DNA of 64,000 nucleotides from Euptelea pleiosperma. Taxonomy: Eukaryota; Streptophyta; Magnoliopsida; Ranunculales; Eupteleaceae. The position numbers and the translations under genes are program-made. The stretch spans positions 38,283,109-38,347,108 of the forward strand of contig CM068542.1 of NCBI GenBank assembly GCA_035048495.1, in the 5' to 3' direction. Under the pieces are notes generated by a model. The model saw only the letters and a program-made list of their open reading frames with translations. It did not search any database and had not been told where the DNA came from. Shown piece by piece: positions 24,180 to 36,677 of the stretch; the first letter of the stretch is position 1; every line of letters begins with the position of its first letter.

Positions 24180-24420
24180 GCTCAATGAACGGATAGATGT
24201 TATTCCACCCCCTGTGGATATACACACCAAAAATCAGCTTGATTGATGATTTCCAGCCGTTGGATATTGTGCCCAAAAAACATTTTTGAATACGACAGCT
24301 AGAATCACTTAATAAAGTGCTAAAATCTAATGGCTAGAGATGACCAATCAGGTTGATGGTGGCTAAACATCCATGTGGTCAGTGGGCCCAAAAACATGCG
24401 CTACATAGGATATGTAGGGC
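24180..24420. repeat. R2 foldback family copy
   Basis: Left arm CACCCCCTGTGGATATACACA with AATCAGCTTGATTGATGATT; right arm AGATGACCAATCAGGTTGAT and CTAAACATCCATGTGGTCAG. A 23-nt T-run precedes it at about 24,089. Confidence 0.6.
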
Positions 24421-24657
24421 CACTGGATTGACTGGTTCAAAGCCAGCCCCACTGGAGCAAAACGAATTCCCATTTTGACTAAATCAGCTAGTATTGGAAG
24501 GTCCATCAAAACGTGTTAAATCTGTTACTGAGTTTCTTTACCTACAATGGCAACGATGTCTGATCATGCAAAATGGATACTTTCGAGACATTGAACTTCA
24601 TCTCTCCATCTTAGATCAGACGATTTTTAAACTTTGCTTTAAACTGCAAAAAGGGAA

Positions 24658-24737
24658 ATATAGGTCTGGGTCCACTAGTTTGTTGACCGAGCCCAGTTCT
24701 CTGAATGGACCAGGTTCTAATTCGTCCCGTAAAGTTC
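24658..24737. repeat. Direct repeat flanking the RPB3 locus, left copy
   Basis: TATAGGTCTGGGTCCACTAG then TTCTCTGAATGGACCAGGTT and CGTCCCGTAAAG. The same words in the same order and orientation occur at 29,754-29,847, about 100 nt upstream of the RPB3 start codon. Confidence 0.7.
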
Positions 24738-25030
24738 TATTTAATATTTTTGCATTTCGCAAAACAACGCCCCTAGGGTGTCGTATTTTATTTTGGGATT
24801 ACACAAGTTCGGAACGGTTCAGACAAGTGCCAAAATTTAGAAACGGCCCAGAACCGTTCCCACTGAAACGGTTTCAACATTTTGGAACGGTTCCAAATTT
24901 TGAAACGGTCCAAAACCGTTCCAAAAGAGGAGTAAATCGTATCATTTGGAACCGTTCTCGGATGTTCCTAAAATTTGGAAAGGTGCAGAACCATTCCCAA
25001 ATTTATGTAATGGCAGCCGTTCCAAAATTA
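24738..25030. repeat. GGAACGGTT-rich patch
   Basis: Repeated AACGGTTC/AAACGG(C/T)CC/GAACCGTTCC words in both orientations. Similar composition to the hAT-like element at 49,941-50,366, but no clear ends are seen. The long open frame across it is compositional. Confidence 0.45.
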
Positions 25031-27690
25031 TAGAGAAGACGCACCAGGTCAAGGTTTGAGCCCTGCTTGGACCGACGGCTCTTCTTGGTATCAGTTAAAT
25101 TGTACCAATTCAAGACTGAAGGTGTTGAACGAATTGGTACGGGAACGCCTTGAGGCCCTTAACTATAAGTTCAAAGATGAGCATACCATGGGCAGAGTGA
25201 AAAACAATGAGGGATCTGACTTTTGCACTAAGAGACTCAAACTTGTGTCACAAAGACCAAATACTTCGATTAATGAACCTTCTTCCCATCCCAACAAAGC
25301 CGAGATCAAATTTTCCAGACCTGCATATGCTATAGTTTTGCCTTTCTCGTGTCCATGTCCGTATCCGGGCATCATAGCTTCACAGAGACAATTTACCCAC
25401 CTAATTATGGTTTAGTTTTTCAGCCGCATTTAAATTCAATGCTCTTCTGATGTTTTGTGCATGAGATTCAGCTATATCAACTTTTACATGCAGAAGAAAC
25501 CAAGCCTACAAGATGAACAACACTGAGAAACTAAGGATTTTTTCCAGTCAGAGGTACTAATCTTGTTTAAAGTCAAGTACAACTAGACCAATTTCTCTTC
25601 TCATATGGGTTGCATTCCTTGTGTGAAACCTCTGCTTATATTTCTATTCCTATGCAGATCAATATCCCTCTCTGCATCACTCATCCTTGCATAGCTCCAA
25701 AATCTTTACTCCAATGCCATGTAGGCAGATTCTAGTTCTTTTCTGATGTTGATCTGAATTTTTCTCTCTGCAACCTAAGAAATTCATGATCGCAATCACA
25801 TTGTTTCTAATGTTAAATTAGGTCTAGTTCCTCCAACCCAGGATAGAATAGATCCAAATCTTAACACATATGATGTTGGTCTCACCGACAATTGTCTTCC
25901 CAAATTATCTCCCAAGTACAAAAGGCAAAGTTACGCTTCCAAGCTGAGAGTTTTCTGAGGCCATCGTACACTCTTACCTATTTTCCTTTATTGTGTGATG
26001 GCCTTGATACAATCATGATACTTTTAACACCGCCAAAGATGGCACCTTCACAAACCCAAGATTCTCCAGTACAAAGTAATAAAACTTGACAGTAGAAAAT
26101 GTCATCTTATGGAGAGCAAAGATTGCAGCATTAGCCCAGAGTCGAACTCTGATGGGTAACATAGACAGACCCCGAATTGCTTACTAATAATGTGTTCTTG
26201 TTTAACAACCTTCTTCCCATTGAAGAATAAATCCTAAATGATAATGACCAATCGATAACATACTTCTGTCTAAATGAGACCAACTTATTGTTGCTTATAT
26301 CAACTCAACACTCTTAAGGAAATCATATCTCAAGCAGTTGGCTTTTTTTTTGAAGTAGCTAGCTTTTCTGCACTGCCTGAGACAGAGCAATGCATAATTT
26401 ATTATGATATGTAATGCAAAACTTTTTTCTTACATGCAGAATTGAGACTCTGTTGATTCAGGATAAAATGTTTATGAGACCCAGCAGAAAATTTTGAACA
26501 AGTTTGCTAACTCTCAAACTCAAACTCAATGTTATTATGGCAGTAGGCAGACAATAAACAGGCATACATGAAAATGCTGGAATCTCAAAAGAAGATTCGA
26601 AAAAATGCTGGAATTTCAAAAGAAGATTCGAAAAAAATACTGGAATTTCAAATGAAGATTCGAAAAAAGTATCAGAAAGGGAAATGTTTCCAAAATCACT
26701 GAGGTCATTCTCATGAAAAGTACAGTCAGCCAGAAATGTATCAAGTATGGGAAATGAAATATCACAACCACGGAGTGCTGCTACTGCATTACTCTGTCTG
26801 TATTAGTAAACAACTAAGTCCATTTGGTTTAATGAACAAGCAATCTGATTCCACATGTATTGTGCCTACGGCAGCAATTAATAAAAATAACTAATGTTGA
26901 GTTAATTCAATATGCATATTATTCACTAATCATGAACTTGAATGCATGGGATGTAATTGAGAAGGTTTCTATTCCTATGTCTGTCTTGTTCTGAGACTAA
27001 AGAAAGGTTGGTTTTCAATTCCTATGCATCTTTGCTTCCTCCCCGGAGTTTAACAGGAGGAGAAAAGCCACTACACTCTCAAACTCTGTTAAACAGAGAC
27101 ATCACTAATCTAGTAAACATTACATTTCTCTCGAGTGCACAAAGAACGTCCTGATTATGTCATTTTATGGAGGACAAGTTTCAAGGTGGCATCATTTCAC
27201 TCCCTCAGATTTCAAAGCCCATCTAAGAGACTTTTAGCTAAAAACAAAATAAGAAGTGCTGACTTGCACTCAGACTCTTGTTATCTACACATAAATGTGA
27301 AGTCCTGATTATGTCACTTTTGGGACTCATTTGTTCCAAGAACACGGTCGAAAACCTTGCGCTCACTCGTCATCTCCACATAGACCAACCACATATTATA
27401 ACTTGCTGACTGAAAGTGGCAAAAACAGCAAGGGTTTCAACATTTGAAAGAAAAAACCTACAACTGCAACTGGAGGGGAGAACTCCTATTTTTGTAATCC
27501 AAACAGGACCATAGTTGTGATGCTAGGAAGAAAGCCAACCCAGAACCACAGTAGCAACAATTCCACACGGTAGGCGTCCAAAAAAAGTATAGAAGAATAA
27601 TCACCAGCAGAGGCAGCAGAGCAAGAGTACACCTGCACTCTGGATAAGGGGCAGAGAAGGCCTGCACTCTGCACCATGTTCACCAAACTG
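25031..27690. other. Intergenic region downstream of RPB3
   Basis: The reading frame around 25,056-25,415 has no ATG at its head and no domain I recognise. The remainder is AT-rich with many stops. The region includes the probable 3' UTR of the minus-strand RPB3 gene near 27,450-27,690. Nothing else is supported apart from the tandem repeat at 26,571. Confidence 0.4.
26571..26666. repeat. Three tandem copies of an approximately 32-nt unit
   Basis: Unit AAAATGCTGGAAT(C/T)TCAAA followed by A(G/T)AAGATTCGAAAA, repeated three times with one or two mismatches. Confidence 0.8.
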
Positions 27691-27691
27691 A

Positions 27692-29655
27692 TCATCCTCC
27701 TCGCATGTGAGCACCCAATTCACCAAACTGCTCATCAGCTTCTTCAGTATCCTCAGACAAGCGAACCGCATCCAGCTTTTGCTTAAGGACTTCTATCGCA
27801 TTGATCACCAACTGAGCAGCTTTGATGGCACCAGTAGATTCAACAGTAAAAATAAAACTATCTTCTTTGGCATAAATCTCCACAAGTCCTGGCTTTCCCA
27901 TAGCTTCTGCTTTTTTTATCACTTCATCATCATACGTGTATGCCTCAGGATCAATCACTACAACCTGAAATGCAAAAGTCAGTCCATGTTCTAACATCTG
28001 AAAGTAAGAAGCCAAAAAGCTGGATAGGATGGAATTGTGGAACAGGATTCCTGTAGCTGACCATAAATAGTTAATACAAGGCTTGGATGATGATATGACC
28101 TTCAAAGGCAACATGAAGGAGCTGGGATGCATTGTATGCTAAATACAAATGTTTGTCTCACTCAAAGTACTTTGTATGCTTATTATTACAAGAAATTGGT
28201 CTTTCTCTCAATGTTAGTTATTTTTAACTCTCTTAAAGGTTTTTAAAATCTGCAATTTTGCATTAGGCACAAATGCTAGTACAGACATTTATCTGTGTAT
28301 CACGATGAAGGTTCAAACAAAAAAAAGTATTAAGATCAACATTTAAGTAATAAATTTGCAGCATTGAAAAGATGGGCCAGACTCTAGGATCAGATGAACT
28401 AGGTACAAGCATTTTTTTTCTACCGGGAAGCTTCATGCAAGACAGGAGTCAGAAATATTTTTATCTAAATCATAGAAATTCATCAACCCAAGCAACACTC
28501 GAAAGAAAAAACTAAAATTTAATAATTGAAGCAGAAGAACAATCATTTAAACATCCCAAACTTATTGAAATCAAGAGAACCACAAGGAGCAAAAAAATAG
28601 TATACAAAAGAAACACAATGTAAAAGAGAAGCAAAGTCTCCTCAATGAGGAAAGCCATCTCCCAAGTCTCAATCAAACAACAGCTATCCAAGGTCTCATA
28701 AATATATCTAAATCACATTGTGCACTGCTACAAACACAATCTCTCAGTTCTAATACGAATTCAAGACCTAGGCGTCAACAAACCTGTTGAGTATTAGGAT
28801 CGATGTCGAAAACTTTGGTAGGGCTACTTTCAATCCAATTTCTCTTCTCCTCGAGCGATAAGGTTTCCATCAAATCTTCGTTGATGTGGATGTCCGGTTC
28901 GTACATAAAAGTAACGGTTGCAGCAGGTGACCATTTGGCATGGTCTTTGCCAATCCCTTTTCTGGCTATAGCTCTCAGTCTCAATTCTTGTCCACGGCGT
29001 AACTTCACAATGATAATGCCCCTAGAGAAAGATCATATTAACCACCATATGTGTCCACCATGAAAGAAAAGGAAAGGAAACAACAGCCTAAAACCCTAGA
29101 TACCCAGAACCCAAAAACCCCAAATCAGCTACATGGTGATCCCAATTTTAAGACTAGGTTTTCTGAAAATTGGGGGATTGAGAGAAATAGGTACTTGTGC
29201 TCGGAAGCGTCGTAGCCGGAGGAGTGGGAGCGGGCGGCGGCGACGTCGACGGGCACGACGGTGGGGTCAGTGCTGAGAAGGTCGGCGCTGGTGACGTCAA
29301 GGGTCTGGTCCATGTCGCAGCGTACGGAGAGGTGGAACTCGACGGAGCAGTACTCGCACTGGCCGTCGCCGTCGCAAGCGTCACAGTCGCGAGAGAAGCG
29401 CATGGCCATTGCACGTTCGCTGGTGAGAGGGATGAGGCCGAGTCGGTGGGCGATGAACTCGTCGTTGAGGACGGTGGAGTTGCCCTCAATCTCGACCAGA
29501 TCGATGGCGATGGTCGGGACCTCCGCGAGCATCACACGGCGTAGGGCGTTCGCCATGCTCACGTCCGTCTCCCGAAGTTCGAACTTCAAGTAGTCGTCCT
29601 TCATCTCCCTTATCTTCACCTTCGGGAAGCGCTGGTAGGACAATACCCCCTCCAT
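27692..29655 (-). CDS. RPB3: DNA-directed RNA polymerase II subunit RPB3
   Basis: Predicted 323-aa RPB3, the alpha-like subunit that pairs with RPB11 to nucleate assembly of RNA polymerase II in the nucleus. Exons in coding order are 29655-29195, 29021-28784 and 27964-27692; both introns are GT-AG on the minus strand and the split Lys codon (AA|G) restores [13 protein letters not shown]. The N-terminus has [21 protein letters not shown] and the alpha-motif [14 protein letters not shown] zinc-loop [13 protein letters not shown] (Cys91, 94, 100, 103) follows, then the insert domain, [25 protein letters not shown] and a conserved C-terminus [10 protein letters not shown]. Length fits plant NRPB3 (319 aa in Arabidopsis). 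Exon 1 is strikingly GC-rich relative to its surroundings. It is the only housekeeping gene inside the patatin array. Fewer than 100 nt upstream of the ATG a dispersed repeat begins, so its promoter context looks rearranged. Confidence 0.95.
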
Positions 29656-29753
29656 CTGCCTTCTCTCTCACCAGTCTCTGTTTCACTCTCTCTCTCACCG
29701 AGCTTTTTTTCTTTCTAATGCCTCTCTCAAGTCTGCTAGGTTTTCTAGGAAAG

Positions 29754-29847
29754 TATAGGTCTGGGTCCACTAGTTTGTCGACCGACTAAAAATCAATCGC
29801 TGGCCCGGTTCTCTGAATGGACCAGGTTTTAATTGGTCCCGTAAAGC
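29754..29847. repeat. Direct repeat flanking the RPB3 locus, right copy
   Basis: TATAGGTCTGGGTCCACTAG then TTCTCTGAATGGACCAGGTT and GGTCCCGTAAAG; partner of 24,658-24,737, with about 15 extra nt between the two blocks. Confidence 0.7.
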
Positions 29848-31013
29848 AATGTTTTAAAAACCAAACCTTATTTTGGTGAGTCCAACCCTGGTTCGATTTG
29901 GTCAGACCGGGTTGTATTTATTAAATATTTTTATATATGCTAATAAGAACAATTTGACAAACACTGAAAATTTGAAGAAAAGGTTGAGAAAATCATCTCC
30001 GTTTGATTTTCACCCACATTAATCAAGGCCCACGTTCAATCTCTCCAATGATATATTTCCAGAAAACCATCTCTTCACGAAGAACGACAAGAAACATAAA
30101 ATAGTTTAAGCAGTAGAAAATCTGATGATTTTGACCTTACGTACCATTCAGTGAGGAACAATTTTTCTTTTTCTTGATGTAAAAAGGAGAAAAATACATC
30201 ATTCTCTCCTTTGTAACAAATTAAAAAGGGTCTGGCTCCAGTGACATCCCTAAAATGATAGGCTCTCCGACACAATATGAGCCACGTGGCACACTCTTAG
30301 AGGACTCTGACTGTATGGACGTTTGGCCAATCCATAGGTGGACCTACAAACCAAAAATCAACCTGATTAGTGATTTCTAGACGTTGGATTGCACGTATTT
30401 TCATAGGTTGATCTCAATTGTGAGAATTTGAGCAGTTTTTGAGGTACAAAGATCCAGCGCCTAAAAATCACTAATCAGGCTATTTTTGGTTTGTAGGTCC
30501 ACCTATGGATTGGCCAAACATCCATACAGTCAGAGTCCTCTAAGAATGTGCCATGTGGCTCATATTGTGTCCTGTAATGGGTGCATATCATTTTAGGGCT
30601 GTCATTGGAGCCCGACCCAATTAAGAAAGGACTCGTTAATTTTTTGAACACTTTGCTGGTTTTTTATATTTTTGATTGAAGAGTTAGAGATTTGATAAAA
30701 TTTAAATTGTTGTAGAATCCTATTCATTATAGAAATAATGTTATTTTTAGTATCTTTGATTTTTTTTTCCTAAATCTTCACTTAACATTTTCAATCTTTT
30801 CCCTAAATTTTCTCTTCAAGTCAAGCCTAAAAGGCACCTACACGTTTTAAAAAAATTTTAATTGTTCTAAAACCGGTGGTTCCTTTGGTTCGACGGTTCA
30901 ATCGTTGAGTTTGAAAAAACCATTGGTTTGATCATTTTTATAGGTTTTTTAGGAATCCGACCGAAAACTTCCAGTTGGACCTGGTCGTCGATTTGGTCCG
31001 ATTTTCAAAACAT
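29848..31013. mobile_element. TIR element with nested R1 copy
   Basis: Left end CAATGTTTTAAAAACCAAACC and right end GGTCCGATTTTCAAAACATTG are imperfect inverted repeats. The interior has no coding capacity and contains a complete R1 foldback (30,228-30,618), which is therefore the younger insertion. Target duplication is not clear. Confidence 0.5.
30228..30618. mobile_element. R1 foldback element, full copy
   Basis: About 390 nt with arms of roughly 165-190 nt. Left arm: GGGTCTGGCTCCAGTGACAT, CACAATATGAGCCACGTGGC, TTAGAGGACTCTGACTGTAT, GGTGGACCTACAAACC and CTGATTAGTGATTTC. The right arm is the near-complete inverse. The loop is about 60 nt. It encodes nothing and would form a long stem in RNA. 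Related copies are at 3,415, 42,632, 44,706, 58,650 and 61,989. Confidence 0.8.
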
Positions 31014-31221
31014 TGTCGTCAAGGTCTAATTAACCATCTTTTATTCCATCCAAATTATGTCCATCTCTAGATTAGACGCTCAAGGTCGATTGATTAGTGA
31101 CATTTTGCCAAGCGCTCTCCCTTCATAGAGGTGGTCAACTTACCTAGGCTTGGGTGTGCATTATTTTTACATTTCCCAAAACAATGCACATGGGGCTACA
31201 CAATTTAGGAACGGCTACAAC

Positions 31222-31409
31222 CAGCCGCGGAGCCAAGAAGGGGTGAGGGTGGGCAGTCCTACCCTTACCTTTAGAAGTTCAGTAAGGAATTTTTTTTCTT
31301 CTTTCAAAATATTTTCTTTTGCCCACCTTGAAAAAAGCACTTTTGCCTACCCTGGAACAAAATCTGTACAATATTGCCCACTGTAGAACAAAGTTCTGGC
31401 TCCGCCATT
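31222..31409. mobile_element. MULE-like MITE with 9-bp target duplication
   Basis: Perfect 9-bp flank GGCTACAAC at 31,213-31,221 and 31,410-31,418. Ends CAGCCGCGGAGCCAAGAA and TTCTGGCTCCGCCATT are inverted repeats around GGCGGAGCCA-type ends. 188 nt, non-coding. It sits in a remnant of the FLX-like gene's intron just upstream of that exon. Confidence 0.75.
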
Positions 31410-31458
31410 GGCTACAACACTTTGAAAACGCATGGCTCATATTGCTGGTTCAATGCAG

Positions 31459-31707
31459 GCCGAGAAGGATATCCAGCTGAGAGAAGTCTACGAGAAGTCC
31501 ATGAAAATGGAAGCAGATCTCCGTGCCTTGGTCCGACCTTCTCCAAGTTTGTGCTGACATTCAGAAGCTTAATGCTTCACGGCAAGAGCTCACTGGTCAG
31601 GTCCAAGCACTCACTCAAGATCTGACTAGAGCTACTGCCGACTTGTAACAGGCACTTGCGTTGAAGGCAGAGATTGAAGGCATGAAACAGGAATTGTAGC
31701 GAACGAG
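31459..31707 (+). pseudogene. FLX-like coiled-coil protein, single-exon fragment
   Basis: Translates as AEKDIQLREVYEKSMKMEAD, then after a scrambled patch DIQKLNASRQELTGQVQALT, then with in-frame stops QALALKAEIEGMKQEL. This matches the conserved coiled coil of plant FLX-like proteins (FLC expressor family, involved in FLC/FRIGIDA regulation in Arabidopsis). The exon is bounded by an apparent acceptor (ATGCAG) and donor (GAG|GTACTG), so the copy is genomic, not retroposed. A deletion and frame loss around 31,530 and two TAG/TAA stops disable it. No other FLX exon is seen nearby. Confidence 0.8.
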
Positions 31708-31709
31708 GT

Positions 31710-33690
31710 ACTGATAAAGCATAGTTTGTTACTTGTAAAAAAAGCATAGTTTGTTGTATTTCATTAGATGAATGGTATGTTTACCTTTATGTCTAGGCAT
31801 AAATATATAAATTCGCAGGTTCATAATGCTGCTTGGTTGCTCCGGCTTCTGCTTGTATGCGATTTATGAGCACTTAGAAGGATGATCGGATTTCAACATG
31901 GGTGTGAAACCAGAATTGCTTTCAAGCTGAGAATGGACAAGTAAATTACCTCCTCCTATCTCTATAATTTAGAATTGCAATGATGTTAATTCAGATTTCA
32001 AACCAGTTGTGTTGAAGTTCCTTTCTGGATAAATAAAATATTTGCATTGAGGTTACTAATGTTTGTCCAACCCAAAACCATTGAGGTTAACAAGTTAGAC
32101 ATGTTGTATAAGTAGTGCAGAGTATGCGGAGTATAAACTGGATCTATACATTGTAAATTTTAACATAATATTATTGTCGGGTCCTTGTAGTGTAAGTTGT
32201 AGATTTGATTTTCAGATGCATCATCTCATGAAGGAATCCACCAGTATAGGAGTATATCTCTCTTTCTTTGTTTTTGCTTCACGTAATTCCAGATGCATAT
32301 TTCAATATGAATTTTCCATATGCTGGCAGGTGGACAGCTTAAAGAGAAAGCTACTTGAAAAGTTAGAGCACTTTCTCATGGACTTTCAGCTTGAAGCCAG
32401 AGAGGTAGACGCTATTGGTTTGTGATGAACCTTCTAATTTCATTAATCATTTAAGGTTTGGATATTCTTTATGTTATGATTCTTTAGAGTGTGTTAAACT
32501 TTGCATCCATAAATATTGATGCATTTACTCATGTTGGATTACTGAGTTGGTCCTATCCATTGGTACCAATCAGTACCATAGGGTGGCAACAGGTTGGGTT
32601 TCGCAATGATTGGGGTCAATTGTAACCTGATCGGAATTTAAACAAAACTGACTCAAGTTCTATCGTCTCAACTCCAATTTGAGCTGGAATTGGTAAGTTC
32701 ACAAATCACAACGTGAAACTGGGAAAAACCAGTTTGATTGGGACAAGTTACTTAAATTTCAGTTTCAGTAGCCATTTCAGTGAGGTCCGAAACCAAAATT
32801 TTGGTGGATTTTGCTCTAGAAGGTGATATTTCGGTTGAAACGCCGAAATTTAAAACCTTGCTTGCCTCTACTTTGCAGTTTATTAACACATGGATACATA
32901 ACATACTACAAAGTAAAGGTGAAATGTTAAACAACAAGAAAGTAAATCTGCAAAGTGCAGACTAAAAATGAACATCATGCATGTAAATATAAAACATTCA
33001 CATGTACAATTAACTCTTCGTTAACAGGTATCTCCCCAATTTGGCTCCACATCTTGTGTGTCAAGGCCATCGAAAGTCACATAAGGTGTAAGCTTGTTTA
33101 GGAGGGCAAGAAAAGTTCTCTTCACTGTCATCTATTTCATACCACAAACAGAGTTTCTTTCCGCTACCCATCTGAAAATTTGTCCTAAATTTTGGCTTCA
33201 CATAACTTATAACTTCTACCAGAATTACAAACTACAAATCCCAAAGGGGAATGAGATGTTATGAAAAGAATTTGCAATTACCTTCATTGCTATTTTCCTA
33301 CTTATCTTTCCGAGTGCTTTGATGTGTTGTGAGAGTTAGTAAAGTGATACTTGGGATGTCTTCGAGATGGAAGTCTATCATTAGTTTACCAGCAAGAATC
33401 TATGATTGGGGTCTACGACTGATTGTTGACAGAATTACCAGCGGTGCATGAAGTGCAACTAAAGCTCCTCGTTTGGGCATAGGCGAGGGCAGGAATTATG
33501 TACTTCATATTTTTTTGCCGTTAAATTTCAATCTGGCATTGTAAAGTTTATTGCTTGACCTTAAGAGGATTATAGGCATCAATTATAGTGTTACCTGACC
33601 TTTATAGGTTATATTCTTACTTCTGTACTCTGTTTTTCAAGGCTGGGCAAGCATATATATGCAAAAGCAACTGCTGAGGGGAAACGTAGT
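31710..33690. other. Gene-free stretch between captured fragments
   Basis: Contains a direct duplication of AAAGCATAGTTTGTT at about 31,720-31,755 and a short coiled-coil-like open segment at 32,331-32,425 (VDSLKRKLLEKLEHFLMDF) that I cannot assign. A 32,745-32,870 patch with TTTCGGTT/CGAAATTT words looks like a TE end. No intact gene is present. Confidence 0.4.
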
Positions 33691-33713
33691 CACACTACAA
33701 GAAAATCAATTGA

Positions 33714-34240
<527 letters not shown>

Positions 34241-34614
34241 TAAGGAAGAAGATATGAAAATGTTTCTTTTTTAATTTCTTCAGTGAAATGGTCAAGTGAT
34301 CGCCATACTAGGTGCTCATCTATAGCAAACAACTATGCCATTATTTCTATGACATGTTCAATGAGTTCTACAACGTAGTTTTGTTTCAACTTAGCTTGTG
34401 TTTGTTTTGTGTGTATACAGTGACGCATATACCTACGCACATCTGTTTATATTAATGCGAGTTTTAGGTGATTGGAATGCCCTTGGTTGATAAGAAAGTA
34501 TAGCTGAAAATAACTGGATTCTTTTGAAGGAATATATAAATAAGAACCTACTAACAAGTATTCTGTTAAGTAGACAAACTACCTCATGAGCTTTTCAAAA
34601 GAGTGAGATGCTAA

Positions 34615-34898
34615 GGGGGCGTTTGGGAATGAGAAGTAAAAGCACTTCTACTTGTAGTAGAAGTTAAAAGTTGATTTTTTACCTCTAAAAAAGTCATAGA
34701 AATTAAAATGTCCGGAGGGGTTCTAATTTTTGAGAAGTTGTTTCTCTTAGAAGTTAAAAGCTCAAAATTTTAGCTTCAGTTTTAAGTTAGCTTTTAACTT
34801 TTTACAAGTTAAAATATGAAACACATCCAAACTAACTTTTTAACTTTTTGGCTTATAAAAGTCAATAAGTTACTTATTTTTGTGTTGCAAACGCCCCC
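34615..34898. mobile_element. Tourist-like MITE with TAA duplication
   Basis: Ends GGGGGCGTTTGGGAA and TTGCAAACGCCCCC are inverted repeats, flanked by TAA on both sides (34,612-34,614 and 34,899-34,901), the PIF/Harbinger (Tourist) signature. 284 nt, non-coding. A degraded partial copy, GAGAAGTAAAAGCAGTTCTA, lies at 54,930-54,995. Confidence 0.8.
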
Positions 34899-35984
34899 TA
34901 AGTATAGCATTCTTTCCACGTTTATTTGTCGATATAAATTTTCCTTCATTGCTTTCATACCGTCATTGGGATTTCTCCATGTCTTTGCTTTTTCTTTTCT
35001 TTTCCTTTATTTTCTTTTCACTCAAGATAATTGCATCCTTAATAAAATGATCATTTCTATGATTTGGGTTGTTGAGATTTATATAAGCATAATTCCTAGG
35101 TGAAAGTATTATAAAATTTGTGGTGGAGTCTCTTCGTTTATATCCTCAGCCCCAACTACTTATTAGACGTTCCCTCATATCAGATGTATTGCCAGGTATT
35201 CTTTCTCATTGAAATCAATAAAGTAAATATTTAATTTCTAGTAAGTTTAGTTTAAGGGAAACTATACAGTATCTGACACGACAAATTCTTAGAAAATGGA
35301 GTGTCCTTATTACATAGCATGGAAGAAAATCTTGATAGATCAGTCTACAAAAAGAAGGGGACATGATAGATGGTAGAAGAAAAGATAATCTAATGAGTTG
35401 ATCTATGCATGAAAAAAGAAAATAACAGTAAGGAAAGAGATGGAGAAAGACCTGCAGTAGTCCTTGGTGGCTTTCTAATATGGTAGAACATATCCATTGG
35501 TTGTGCTCCTACCTAAACATTTTTTTTTATATTTTGAGTGTACATGGAAATTGCTGATTTGTTGGGTAGTCAATGAATTCCAAGAGTTTGTTGTTCATAG
35601 GAAATTCCTTTCCCTATTGTAAAATCCTTCGTCAACTCCTAGATTTACATTTAATCAAGGTTAGATTTGATTTTCTTTTTTTTTTTTAAATGAAAAATCA
35701 TCTGCGACACACCAAGTGCGTCGCAATTGTTTAAAATTAAGAATCAAAAGTCTATAGCAACGGTAAACCTATAGAGACGGCTACCGACCGTCGGTAAAAA
35801 TAGAACCTATAGTGACGGCCACTTACCTTTGACGACGCTTTTTTTAGCAACGATCAATGACAGTTTTTTCTCACCTATAACAGGGCCATCGTTAAAAGCC
35901 TTTTTTTTTTTCTCTTGTAAGCACACGATAGTGATGCAGCTATGTGTACCAAGACCTATATTAGGTAAATTTTGGATATCCGGT

Positions 35985-36400
35985 CGAATTATCTTATTGT
36001 CCCCCACATATATTACCCATACCAGGATCTGGGGACAAAATTTGACAATAACAATTTTGGCGTACCCACATGGCAGATGAATCAATGGCTGATATTTGGT
36101 GAGGTTGATCTCCTCCATATAGATCACCCCTACAAAAATTCAGCCCATTCTGAAATTTCTAACCCCATCAAATGCGGTTTTCAAGTTAATGGTAAAAATA
36201 GACAATCCATAATTCTTCAACTTATAAACCAGGCTATGAATATCGGAGTGATTTGAATTTTTGTGTGGATGATATATATCCTCTCGATAGAGACCATCCT
36301 CATAAAAAATATCCCATTCCAAAACCTCTAATTTATATATTGGCCCGCACCAATTTTTTGTTGTCAAAATTTGTCCTCTATATATCCTGATGTACATATA
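35985..36400. repeat. R3 foldback family copy
   Basis: Left arm ATTTTGGCGTACCCACATGG, GAATCAATGGCTGATATTTGG; central GGTTTTCAAGTTAATGG; right part with the degenerate inverse. A hairpin of the GTGTTCG type follows at 36,415-36,540 (GAGAATCTAATGGTGG and its inverse). Confidence 0.55.
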
Positions 36401-36635
36401 TTGGGTTGGGATCAGGAGACTCGCCTTTTGAAATCGTCTTTTCACTTGTGCTCTCGGCCGTGCACTTTGAGAATCTAATGGTGGTTAGATTCTCGGAATC
36501 CACGCCTGAGAACTCGTGCAAGAAGTTCAAAAAGGTGAGTCCCCTACAGTTGCTTGCGCACCTTTTTTGGAATGGTAATACGTCATAGTATAGTACACTG
36601 AAGGCACGCTAAGAAGGAATGAAATCCGATCCAGG

Positions 36636-36636
<1 letters not shown>

Positions 36637-36675
<39 letters not shown>
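36637..36675. repeat. (TA)n microsatellite
   Basis: About 19 uninterrupted TA units. Confidence 0.95.

Positions 36676-36677
<2 letters not shown>

Noticed and set aside
25056..25415. 119-codon plus-strand frame
   Set aside because: No ATG at the head, no recognised family, adjacent to repeat-rich DNA. Kept only as intergenic.
26125..26170. tRNA-like T-arm (CAGAGTTCGACTCTG on the minus strand)
   Set aside because: No acceptor stem, D-arm or anticodon arm can be paired around it.
29154..29593. Long plus-strand and alternate minus-strand frames over RPB3 exon 1
   Set aside because: Shadows of the GC-rich true coding frame, which matches RPB3 throughout.
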